Shown: in pieces, positions 54,601-64,000 of the stretch
Layout of the letters: each line of letters begins with the position of its first letter
Position numbering within the stretch: the stretch's first letter is position 1
Assembly: GCA_002104935.1 (NCBI GenBank)
Contig: MCGT01000001.1
Location: forward strand, 558,001-622,000
Source of the DNA: Hesseltinella vesiculosa
Taxonomy: Eukaryota > Mucoromycota > Mucoromycetes > Mucorales > Cunninghamellaceae
DNA length: 64,000 nt
Reading direction: 5' to 3'
Made by a program: the position numbers and the translations under genes
Notes under the pieces: generated by a model
Seen by the model: only the letters and a program-made list of their open reading frames with translations
Told to the model about the DNA's origin: nothing
Database searches by the model: none

Positions 54601-57563
54601 TTGTTGGGGTTTTTTTCTGATAAACAAAAGAAGTCAGCAGCGTTCCCACTCGTCCGTCACCGTTGCTCCTAATGATACCTTTATTGCTTAAAGCAAGCAG
54701 GACAGAAAGACGTTCATGGTAGGTTTTGAGAAGCTCGTCCCGGCTGGAGTCAAGTGCCAGGGCATTTCGCTTCAGTATGCCGGCCATGAGAGAGAGTAAG
54801 CACTGCAGCAGCTTGTCATCGGTGGCAGTGTCGTCCTCAGAGCTGAGGATCTCGGATTCAATTCTCTTGAGTAAGTATTGATAGGTTGCTGGTGGCCAGG
54901 ACAGTAGCGTGGTGATATCCAATGCCGAGCCGCCTCCTTGCTTATAACACTGGCAAGCTTCGTTTGAGAAGGCAGAGAGCAAAACCAACAATCGATTAAA
55001 GGTGGCCAGCGGTATTTTGTCATTTTGGATCTTGAGCGAAAACGTCGAGAGAAGGCGATTCAGCTTGTTCTTGTCGACGGCCTTTGTATTTTCATCGAGA
55101 ATAAAGAAGAGGGCCGATCGAGTCAAAACGAGCGCTTGGTTGTCAAGGACAGTAAAAGGAATGTCTAAAGTGAATATGAAAAAAAAAGGGTCAGCCACCG
55201 TTCACACCACGTTGTTTGCAAGGTGTACCTGATCCCATATCTCCATTCACGTATGCATTCATGCGCTCCAAGAGGTTGTTCTCCATGTCTGCAATGGGCA
55301 TGGCGTGGCTTGCCTTAGTATTTAACCATGTATGGATGCCCTTGAAGGCAGGGTCATCAACGGTCATGCCTAGGTCTGACACCAAGGAAGACACTGTCTT
55401 GGCTATATCGGAAAAGCTGAGGGCTGCTGGATCAGTGAAGCGGACAAAGTTGGCCAGACCGAGCTTTCGAATAAAGCGCTTGCGGCTGGGTGTTTCAAAG
55501 CGGTGGTGGCGATCCAACAGATGGCGCAGAGATTTGAGTTCTTCAGTGCCCCAGCATGCACAGTCGTCACATTCAGCTAGACCTTCCAGGGTGTACATAA
55601 TCAGGATATGGCTTGTCACAACATGGGCCAGGTGGTGAATCATCTGCTGGAGGAAGTTTTTCTGAAAAGAAAGGGGTGACTTAACGCTGCCTGCCTCTAG
55701 GCTCGGATCTTACCCTGACATTGCTCTCTTTTATACTGGGCACCAGTCGCGCGATAAACGTTTTGACATGCTCACCAAAGGCACTGACCATCAGACCAAG
55801 ACCGGAGACAGCAAACAAGGCGGTGCTATCTAAGCATTTCCAGAGGGTGTTGAAGAAGAAATCCAGCTGCGACCCAATGCGATTCAAGGTGTCGGGTTGC
55901 TTTCTAGTGAAAATGTATTCCCAGATGGCTTTTTGAGAACTGTTACAGTCGCCATGAAAACCACGGTAGATCAGCAGGTTCCACCAGGAAGAATGCAGCG
56001 ATGGCTGTGCACTCATCAGATGTTCGAGGCGAGGCAATACAGGCGTCACCAAATGCACCTCCGTTTCATGCATGACGTCGTACAGCAAGAACCATTCGTC
56101 CCACACTCGGTCATAATCGTCAGCCATGGCATTGTCCCATTCAAAGTAGACTGTCCACGCAGGCTGTTCAGGAATACTTGATGGATATGTTTGACAGAAA
56201 TCGAGGACGCGCTTTAGGAGAAAGGTTGTGTACTTGCGGGCTAATGAATCGTCGCTACGGAGGCCGCTCTAGTTTACCGAAAAGTGGAGGGTGAGTCGAA
56301 CCGCGATAGACCACGCTCATACACTTTTTTTTTTTTTTGTTTTACCTGCAAAATAATAAAAAAGTCGGTGTTGAAGCGAAGATCCAATGCGATATGAGGC
56401 TGGCCAGTGGCGAGCACGGATTCGTCCAGACCAAAGAACAGATCAAAGAACTTGGCAATCAACCCATACGTTTCCATACGCAGGAGATTCGTGGCTGGTA
56501 ACCCAAAGATCTGCAGAACGCGCTTCCATAGCAACTGAAGTAGGACGGGGGTCAGTCAACTGCCAATGACTTTTCTCTCTCTCTCTCTCTCTCCCTTTTT
56601 TTTTTCTTAGTTGGCGTCGTGTACCTGGCAAGCATTTGCGTAGGTGGTGTCATCGTGTCGCCGACGTTGCCATTCCAAGACCAAGGGCAGCAACACGTTC
56701 ATCAGCTTGGCGCGCACAGCCATGTTTGTACAAGGAAGCATGGCTATGGCAACAATCATGATCAGCTCTATCCAAGCATCGGCTTGGTCCAATTCTTGAT
56801 CCTGAGAGTCTAGCGCGTCCTGAATAAATTGAATCAGAGTATCCAAGCAGGCATCCAGATCCAACAAGCCCAATTGGCTGAAATCAGACAAGGTCATTTT
56901 TGTGGCGCCAATGGTTGACATGGTGTTGAAGCTGAAATCCGTGGCAATGCTCTCACCATCATCACTGGAACCGTCGTCATCGTTGTCGTCGTCTTGGAGC
57001 ATTGAAATGCGAGACTTGTAGCGTCGCTGGCAGGTTTGTTTGAGCTTGGTCACGTCGGCTTTGATATCAGCGTAAAAGGGAATATCCATCTCGTTGGCGA
57101 GATTGTCCACAAACGTCAATGGCGATAAATCAACAAAGTCAGGTTCGATATCCATCACTAAGATCAGCTGGCCAAGTAGCGTTCGGAGCAAGCCATGGCC
57201 AACGCACATGTCACTGTCGTTTGTTGGAGTAGTGCCGGTCACAAGCGAAGTCAAAGCAAACTGACTGGCGGCCTTGATCACCGCGGCCAAACTTTCAGTG
57301 GAGATCAATGCATTGTGAGCAAGTGTGGATAAGACGATGGGACGAAGGATAGTTGATAGACATTCGTCTTTTTCTTGAGGCGTGGGTAGTTGATTCAAAT
57401 AAGCCTTGAGCATAGGGAACAGCACTTGGAGAGTGCCATATCGGGTTTTCTCGTCCGTGGCAAAATCAAACTGCTGCGCAAGCTGATCCACATACGTTTT
57501 CAACTGAGAGCTGTCAGTGTGATCGACAATAAGAGACTGGAGCGGAGCAGTTGCAAACTCCAT
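51650..57563 (-). CDS. TRM3: tRNA (guanosine-18-2'-O)-methyltransferase, Trm3/TARBP1 type
   Basis: Methylates the ribose of G18 in the tRNA D-loop. Sixteen minus-strand exons: 57563-56625, 56534-56346, 56268-55714, 55661-55229, 55164-54679, 54616-54369, 54313-53996, 53942-53701, 53636-53312, 53228-53061, 52992-52892, 52836-52626, 52571-52344, 52279-52160, 52089-52045, 51988-51650; about 1,648 aa, close to TARBP1 (about 1,620) and yeast Trm3. The first 1,450 residues are a helical-repeat platform. The C-terminal 160 residues are a SpoU/SPOUT methyltransferase: motif 1 IPNLAGLCRTCEIF, motif 2 CVLLLGKEKEGVP, motif 3 IPQYGITRSLNVHVTGSICL, which form the knotted SAM site. Exon 11 ends at a GC donor (AG|GCAAGT) or, 12 nt further on, at a GT donor; both keep frame. 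Confidence 0.93.
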
Positions 57564-57802
57564 TGGGTGTAATCAGATCAAGGAGAGAGACGTTTCGCGA
57601 CAAAAAGGAGGTATGAAAAAAAAAAAGGCTTTTTTTGTCACTCACTGACTGTTGCTGGTAATTGTCTCATTTTAAAAGGCCGATGCCACCTTTTTTTTTT
57701 TCAGTTTGCCGGTGGAGAACGCTCACAAAAAACACGCTTGTTTTTGTTCCTGGTTTTTTTTTTTTTTTTTTTCCTCACTCTCAACACTTGCAGCTTTTCA
57801 TC
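57564..57802. promoter_or_regulatory. Bidirectional promoter region (TRM3 and kinesin genes)
   Basis: 239 bp separate the two divergent start codons, so both promoters must lie here or overlap the first exons. The strip has poly-A/T tracts (57616-57626, 57691-57701, 57756-57772) and a pyrimidine-rich segment just before the kinesin ATG. No specific factor site is claimed. Confidence 0.6.
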
Positions 57803-60800
57803 ATGGCAAAGTAAGAAGATTTCTTTAAGCACTCTGTTCTCAATTTGGCATTGTTGTATAGGGGCAGGCACGTTGTTACGAAACACGCTTTCAGCAAAAC
57901 CAAAGCGAAATCGAAACCTGTAGCCAGCAGCAAACAAGCTGCCAAAAAGCAGAAACCCAATCAGAACGCCAGCATGCCATCTTGGATTGAGCAAGCTGGA
58001 GAACCTGTCAAGGTATGGCAGGCAGCTTCTACTGCACCCATCCATGATGGCCCTTGATTTTGTTACTGACATGCCATCCATTTAGGCTTATTTACGTATA
58101 CGACCTCATGCCACCACTGGCAAATTCTCCTCGTCTTATTTTACAGTCATGAGCGATAAAACAGTTTCTCTTGTCCCTCCAGAGGTTAGCCATCGGTCAT
58201 TGATTGAAAGAGTCCATTTCTCACGTTTTTTTTTTTTCGTTGCATTTTGTTATAGGACTCATCAGCCTACCGATCGCGCAACGGGGCCGCTGAGCGATAT
58301 CATTTCAACACAGTCTTCCAGGAAACCGACCAGAAGCAGGTATTCAAGGAAACCATGGCCCCTTTGATCCAGACGTTTTTGAACGGGAGCAATGCCTTGA
58401 TTTTTGCTTACGGTGTCACCAACTCGGGCAAAACATACACGATGCTCGGTCGACCGGACGATCCTGGGTTGGTCTACCGAACTCTTGGCTCCCTTTTTAC
58501 TGCCCTCCAGGGGCGTATGAGCGAGGCAAAAGTGAAGCCATCCATGCATAGCCAAGTCAAGGTGTACGAAGACCCTGCTGAAGAAAATGCCACCCTGATT
58601 GCTCAACAGGACAGCGAGTTTGCCATGGTAAAGCCCGCCAACAAATTTATCATTTGCGGAAATCTGATCTTTTCATTCTTCAATAGCCTGATCTAGGGTC
58701 CACCCAAGATGACCGCAAGTTTAACATGAAAAACAACTGAGTGGAGCTTACTTTTTCATTTTCTCAACTTTGACAGTGTCGTTTGATGTGATTCCTAATT
58801 TTGAGTTTGGCATCTGGATCTCGTTTGCGGAAGTGTACAATGAAAAGGTGTACGATCTGCTAGCCTCAGACAAAGACAGGGGCAACCCTCTGCGGCTGAC
58901 GTATGAATATCGAACTGGCTACAAATATATCGCTGGGATCACCCAAATTAAAGTCAAATCCCTGGAGGTAGAACAAAAATAGGCAAACGTTTGGCGGTCT
59001 TGATCTCACGCTTTGCTTCTTTGCTTTGCGATGATGTAGGATGCATGCAAAGCTGTAGCCAGAGGTCAAAAAAACCGTGCCGCATTTGCGACCTTGCTGA
59101 ACCACGCCAGCAGCCGTAGCCATAGCATTTTTACTGTCAGCCTTGTACGATGCCCTGTCACCAAGGGTGACTTTATAGTCGAGGTAACAACAGCATCCAT
59201 TGAGTGCAGACCAGCACTGATCCACATGCATTCCTTCGTTTTAGGATCCGGCCTACACCATTGTTTCAAGACTGTCGTTGGTTGACTTGGCCGGCTCAGA
59301 GCGACACAGAAACACCCAGAGTGAAGGTAAAAAAAAAAAAATAACCCCGAAAGCGCGGATGCGAAGAACTGGACTCAATATTTCGCTTGCAATGGACAGG
59401 TGAACGACTGAAAGAAGCCGGCAATATCAACAAATCGTTAATGGTGCTGGGCTTGTGCATGGACGTGCTGCGTGCAAACCAGATCAACCTCCAAGCTGGA
59501 AGAGTGAGTCGTAGAGTCAAATAGAGAATGGACGTGCTCACCTTGCCTTCATGTCCATGAAACTAGAAACCATCCGTTGTCCCCTACAACCAAAGCAAGC
59601 TCACCGAGCTGTTTAGAGAAATGTTTGACGGTCATGGATCCGCTGTAAGTGCTATCCAGCTACCCCCCAAAAAAAAAAGAAAAAAAAAGGCTCATCGTCG
59701 TATTTTCCCTTAGTCTATCATTGTGAATATCAACCCATTTGATACGGGCTACGAAGAAAACTGCCACGTTATGCGATTTGCTGCCATTGCCAAGGAGGTA
59801 ACAACAACTCAAAGGGAGTTGACCCCAATGGATCTGGACAACCTCGATGATGCTGGTAATCTTTCTGAGCTTTAACTTTGTAGCATGCCCTGATCTCTCC
59901 TTCATTCCCTTAGCTGTCAGACAAACCACCACGGACAGCCAGAGAGGTAGGCTTACCCCTTTGCATGCACGCTCTTATGGTTTTTTTTATAGCCAAGGAA
60001 CTGCAAGCAGAAATCGAAAACTTGAAAATGCAATCACAATTTTTGAAGGACAAGGTAAATTCAAGGTATCGATGCCAGTTGTGTTAGTCTCATTGCGCCA
60101 TTTTCATTACTCAGTGGCTTCAAGCTGAAGCAAGATGCGACCTATTTGATCAACTGATGTATAACCACGCTGTCTCAAAAGCCGATTCTGACCGCCAAGT
60201 GAACATCTGTCTGGGCAACTTAGGCAGCAAGGTAATATAACCGTAAGCGCGAGGTATCATCGAATGCTAAACTATGCCCTTGATTTTATAGATTTCGTCC
60301 TATGAAGACGAAGTTCGCCACATTAGTGAGAGTGAGTAGCCTGAAATTAGTCGGTGCGGCTTGACCATTCCTGACCTTTTTTTTTTTCTATGTTTAGGCG
60401 ACTGGGAAAAGTACGCTTATTCTGAGCAAGAATCAGACGTCGAAGAAGAGTATGAGGACATCGCGTCGAAGAAGAGTATGAGGACATCGCGTCCGGTGTA
60501 AGTTTAAATGTACCCGTGCTCGTTTGTGCTAAATCCTTCTTTTTATGTGATATAGAACGAAAAATATAGAATGCAGCTCAACACAGCTTTCGAGAATTTG
60601 GAAAATCAAATCAAGCTCTCACAAACCCCGTTGGTCATACCAAGCGTAAGCTTAAATAGAAATAGCAGGAGGGAGCGAGTTCCTTGTCAGTCGGGGACGT
60701 TTGCTCAAACTTTTTTTGTTTGGTTATGCTGTGGCGGTAGACAAGCACCATGCCATCTCACACAGCTTCTACAACCGCCACACCTATCGATTCATCGCTC

Positions 60801-61611
60801 GGACAGACGCCAATAGCATGTACTTCTGGTCAGCACATACAGTCAAGTTACAATACCTTTTTCCATTTACGGAAGCAGCTTCGTCGCTATACGGACAAGC
60901 AAACCACGGTAAAGAGCGGAAAACCTGAAGTTTAGAATGGGATGTGCCTGCTGCAGTGGTGGCTGACCGATTTTTTTTTTACTGGTTAGCTCAACCAAGA
61001 CGCTCACGTTGTCATGAATCTTATTGAACAAGAACAACATGTGACCTTTGATGTTGTGAGGGTAGGCTGGCGATGCAAAACGTGTTTTTATGCCGCCGTC
61101 TCACCTAGTCTTTTATTAGGATACCAAAATGGGCAGAGTGCTGAAGATGATCACTGAATCCACCTACAAATCTGACCGTTTTTCTGTCCAATCTCGAGCC
61201 CTTGACCTTTTGAAACAATACATACGCCTTCCTCGAGCCCACCCTTCCAGCAATGAGCCCGAGCAGGAGCTTGTCGATCAGCCAGAGGACGACGTCATTA
61301 ATGTAAGCGATAAAAAATAATGAACTGTGCGACTGATTTATGCTCACCGTTATACTCTATTGATCTAGACTGACACCCCCAATGCTCATGTAACTCATTC
61401 CAATTCTAGCCCGCCGGCGGCTCATCGGTATGGTATTCCGGTAAGTACAAAGAAACAAAAGCATAGGGACAGCTACATTTTTTTTTTTTGATAGAGTGAA
61501 GTAAGCTATGCATTGAGCCGGCCCCATCCTGGATCTCCACATAGTCCATCACCCAGTCCGTCCTTGTCGATCCCACGAACGCCAAGCAGGAAACGTCAAC
61601 GGCAAGCGTAG
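57803..61611 (+). CDS. Kinesin motor protein, kinesin-6-like (MKLP/KIF20/Klp9 group)
   Basis: N-terminal plus-end-type motor, probably acting in anaphase spindle or cytokinesis. Twenty-two exons: 57803-57810, 57862-58012, 58086-58184, 58256-58627, 58697-58718, 58777-58967, 59040-59183, 59245-59326, 59400-59503, 59567-59644, 59714-59855, 59914-59946, 59993-60054, 60115-60231, 60292-60331, 60398-60495, 60556-60645, 60741-60908, 60990-61061, 61120-61302, 61369-61440, 61495-61611; about 814 aa. The 8-nt first exon and 22-nt fifth exon are tentative. Motor motifs: AYLRIRP, P-loop [11 protein letters not shown] (about residue 137), switch [12 protein letters not shown], switch [11 protein letters not shown], and [11 protein letters not shown] long variable insert before [11 protein letters not shown] is typical of kinesin-6. 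A coiled coil ([20 protein letters not shown]) and Ser/Pro basic tail follow. Exon 16 carries a 26-bp duplication. Confidence 0.86.
60439..60490 (+). repeat. Perfect 26-bp tandem duplication in kinesin exon 16
   Basis: GTCGAAGAAGAGTATGAGGA plus CATCGC occurs twice back to back (60439-60464, 60465-60490). 26 is not a multiple of three, so frame is shifted unless splicing compensates. Just downstream are two overlapping donors, GTGTAAG (intron starting 60496) and GTAAGT (starting 60498). The first keeps frame with the duplication present; the second keeps frame only without it. Confidence 0.95.
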
Positions 61612-61727
61612 AAGAATCAACTGTGTACGACCTGCGAGTGGCATGAATTATTTTCCCGATGACTTCATCGCGCCAAGATGTGCAAACCTATAAATTATCC
61701 CTATAGCTTCCTTTTAATTTTCATCAA

Positions 61728-61970
61728 ATTTTCCAAGTAAACACATGCAATCTCCCATTTCCTACAAATCCCATCAGCACCTTTTTGATCCGTTCCGCTT
61801 TGACATCTCGGATTCCCAGCTAAAAAAAATGTAAAATCGGTCATTTTCACTGTGCAACCCTCAGGCATTCTGCAAAACAGCTCTAAACTATTCACACCAA
61901 ATTTTTTATACCAGTTCAAAATGACGAGAAATGACTATGATTAAAATGACAACTCTCTCAGGTAAGGGGG
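61728..61970 (+). repeat. Dispersed repeat family, copy B
   Basis: Same family and orientation as 14937-15172: GCTTTGACATCTCGGATTCC, CAGCTAAAAAAAATG, ACCCTCAGGCATTC, ACCAAATTTTTTATACCAG, GACGAGAAATGACTATG, GACAACTCTCTCAGG. The two copies are diverged by substitutions and small indels. It lies just past the 3' end of the kinesin gene. Confidence 0.85.
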
Positions 61971-62153
61971 CGAAGAGCTAGAAGGCTGGCAAACATGCAT
62001 TAAAAATGATTTCGCAAGCACTTGGTTTTGCTTCCTCGCCATGTTGCAGGCCGCCCTGGTCAAAAATGCCCTCACAGTAGCCGTAGATCAAAACATATTC
62101 TATATGCTTTGCTGCCATTGTTGACAGGGACCTGCATTGCAGAAAAAAAGTAG

Positions 62154-62184
<31 letters not shown>

Positions 62185-62604
62185 CAGTAAGCGTATACAT
62201 GTAGAAGAATCAGCGCTGTCAATGCTTGTGCGAATGTGCACCAGCCACATGCTTTTTTTACGGCGTATTATGTTCACTCACATCGCCCTTTCGTGTCAAG
62301 AAGAAAATAGGTAATTCATGCAAAAAGGGGAGACAACTCAACAGCAGTCGAAAGATAACAACGTCGAGGCCAACATGGGCTGCTTCATCAACGTCTAAAA
62401 AAAATGCGGAATTAGAAAAAAAGTAGCGACCCACAATTTGCGAGGAACAAGTTTTTCTGGGGTTTATAAGGAATTTCGACAGTATAATTTTGTAAGGAAC
62501 ATAAATTCGGGCAATGTTAGGCTGTGTTTGGACTCAGCAGTGAGGTGGGGGAAGAACTGTTGGGGCCTACGAGCCCCATGGTTCCATTCTTCTCCCTGGT
62601 AAGC

Positions 62605-62635
<31 letters not shown>

Positions 62636-62992
62636 CCAAACATTGAACAGTTCCAACCCCCTTTTTTATTGTTTTCATGCTGTCTTTTTTTTTCTTTGGA
62701 GGTCAAGTCAGTCGTGGTTTGAATCCTGTCCTACTCAACCATTGTTACAGTAAATACACCTTGTCGCTGATACTGTAAAAATAAAAAGTTCTTTTCTTCC
62801 TGGCTTCGATCTGGCTCTGACCTCGAGTATTAGAGCAGGTTTATTTTATCATTCTAAAATACGACAAAGTCTTAGAAGCCAAACTCTTTTGCTTTCATTA
62901 ATTTTTTTTGATCGACAATAACAAGAGGTCAAGCTCTTTGTGCCTTATTCTGCGGAGAGTTCAATGGGGAAAAACGTGTTGTTGTTAAAAAA
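61971..62992. other. Intergenic, no gene recognised
   Basis: About 1 kb. It contains the GA microsatellite and a 29-bp A run (62603-62631). No coding region or RNA gene is recognised. Confidence 0.5.
62153..62179 (+). repeat. (GA)n microsatellite
   Basis: About 13 uninterrupted GA dinucleotides followed by an A-rich tail. Confidence 0.95.
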
Positions 62993-63551
62993 AGCGAATG
63001 GAAGACCTGAAGAATTTTGAAGTTTGCTACGAAAACGATCCAAAAAAACCTGTCGTTCTTCCTCTGCTAAAACTCTATAAGATGGTGCACTAATCGCAAG
63101 TTAGACTTAATGCAAGCAAATGGCAAAAGCAAGCGCTCGAAAGTTGAATATGGATCATTCATCAGATACCGCACTCTTTACGTGATGAAAAGGAATAGCA
63201 TGGTACGCCAATGGTCTTGATCAGGTATAATGAAGTATAACAGTATGTTTTTGCTATCAACAAAATGAAAACAGAAGGCATTGAGGACATCCGATATGCA
63301 CGAAAATCTGTCGGCGATGGCAAATCCATGAAGTCATTATCCACTTGGTGTGGGAATCAGAAGCTGAATTTCATGATGACCGAACCGATACACAAAGCCA
63401 TCAGACCAAGATAATCAATATCTCCCTGCTTGTTATGTATTTATGATAATGATGGGGGTTATCGTATTGTTTCAAAAAAGCAAGACAGATTTTTTTTGGA
63501 TCGTTTTCGTGGCAAACTTCAAAATCCTTCAGGTCTTCCATTCGCTTTCTT
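62993..63551. repeat. Short inverted repeat, ~62-bp arms around ~430 bp
   Basis: 62993-63054 (AGCGAATGGAAGACCTGAAG..., ending CGATCCAAAAAAACCTGTC) is the reverse complement of 63485-63551 with about four mismatches. The right arm lies 44 bp downstream of the stop codon of the FRA10AC1 homologue, so it may be in that gene's 3' UTR. The spacer has no recognised gene. Confidence 0.85.
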
Positions 63552-63594
63552 CAAAAAAATAAATAAACTGTGGGTATTCAAACTTATCAAAAAA

Positions 63595-64000
63595 TCACTG
63601 CAGCAGATCAGCAAAGTAATCTTCAAATTCCTCTTCCTTTGTCTTTTCGCGGCGTTCTTCCAAAGGCTTGGTCCAGACCGAGGAGGAGGCTAAGACAACA
63701 AAATAAAAAGAAGAGATGGGTGACGGGGTTAGCCCATTGCTATCAAAAATGCTTGTGATCCGCCTCCCTCTTCCATTACTTTGGTCTTGGTCGTCATGCT
63801 CATTGTCTTCAGAGTAAGGGGTCTTTTTCTTCTTGGTAGCGTGACTGATGTCATCACGATCGCTGTTATCGCTGCTGGACTCGTCCTCATCGCTGATACG
63901 CTTGCGCTTTTTGCTGGGCGCTGAGTTTGCTAGCTTCTTGATAGAGTTGTGATTCAGTTTGTTGGAGCAAGTTGGGCACAGTCGGACCTTGACCAGCTCG
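63595..64000 (-). CDS. FRA10AC1: FRA10AC1-family protein, C-terminal end (5' part beyond window)
   Basis: Minus-strand exons (window edge) 64000-63780 and 63689-63595, joined by an intron at 63779-63690; about 104 residues visible. ELVKVRLCPTCSNKLNHNSI matches the conserved LVKxRLCxxCxxKLN block with its zinc-type Cys pair. A lysine-rich and acidic linker follows (KKRKRISDEDESSSDNSD, nuclear-localisation-like), and the family's end motif EEEFEDYFADLLQ closes the protein before TGA. FRA10AC1 is a nuclear protein linked to splicing complexes in animals and plants. The N-terminal domain is outside the window. Confidence 0.88.
   Translation of the reverse strand, partial: ELVKVRLCPTCSNKLNHNSIKKLANSAPSKKRKRISDEDESSSDNSDRDDISHATKKKKTPYSEDNEHDDQDQSNGRGRRITSIFDSNGLTPSPISSFYFVVLASSSVWTKPLEERREKTKEEEFEDYFADLLQ

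Overview
The window is eukaryotic nuclear DNA from an early-diverging fungus, most likely a Mucoromycota (Mucorales-type) genome. Genes on both strands are broken by many short GT-AG introns of about 50-80 nt, often with T-rich 3' ends. Intergenic DNA is full of A/T homopolymer runs. The gene set mixes fungal families (OPT transporter, Tps2, MICOS subunit) with families found in basal fungi and animals but missing from many yeasts (nicastrin, a CSL transcription factor, a kinesin-6-like motor, FRA10AC1, ACADSB). Remnants of a LINE and a Ty3/gypsy element are present. I saw no prokaryotic operon signals, rRNA or convincing tRNA.

Layout. 1-1707: 3' part of an oligopeptide transporter (+). 4.0-6.0 kb: CSL (RBPJ/Su(H)-like) transcription factor (-). 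6.6-9.7 kb: Sec7-PH Arf-GEF-like protein (-). 10.6-15.2 kb: a repeat island with a 63-bp hairpin tandem array, a gene for a PD-(D/E)XK-like protein carrying a coding minisatellite, a second patch of the same repeat, a broken LINE and one copy of a dispersed repeat. 16-17.2 kb: MICOS Mic26/27 subunit (-). 18.3-22.7 kb (+): type I membrane protein, calcipressin, TPR mitochondrial protein. 23.0-27.5 kb (-): homeodomain factor and PH-domain protein. 29.0-30.0 kb: a long near-perfect inverted repeat. 31.1-39.2 kb (+): clathrin heavy chain and an FHA protein. 39.5-40.2 kb: gypsy remnant. 41.0-46.9 kb (+): Tps2-like trehalose-6-phosphate phosphatase and nicastrin. 47.2-49.2 kb: a 1,998-bp terminal-inverted-repeat transposon with a perfect 10-bp target-site duplication, coding for a SWIM zinc-finger protein. 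49.3-51.2 kb: ACADSB-type acyl-CoA dehydrogenase (+). 51.65-57.56 kb: Trm3/TARBP1-type tRNA 2'-O-methyltransferase (-), divergent from a kinesin-6-like gene (57.8-61.6 kb, +). 61.7-63.6 kb: second dispersed-repeat copy, a GA microsatellite and a short inverted repeat. 63.6-64.0 kb: C-terminus of a FRA10AC1 homologue (-).

How they relate. The cellular genes are mostly independent: vesicle traffic (clathrin, Arf-GEF), mitochondria (Mic26/27, TPR protein, ACADSB), trehalose metabolism, tRNA modification, calcineurin control and transcription. Nicastrin and CSL are conserved members of the animal Notch pathway and here lie about 38 kb apart. The most interesting new material is the mobile and repeat DNA: the SWIM-protein TIR element inserted about 140 bp upstream of ACADSB, the hairpin array on both sides of the nuclease-like gene, and a four-copy dispersed repeat family, two copies of which form the long foldback.

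Exon coordinates were read by eye from splice consensus and phase. All multi-exon models I give sum to an open frame, but no transcript data were available.
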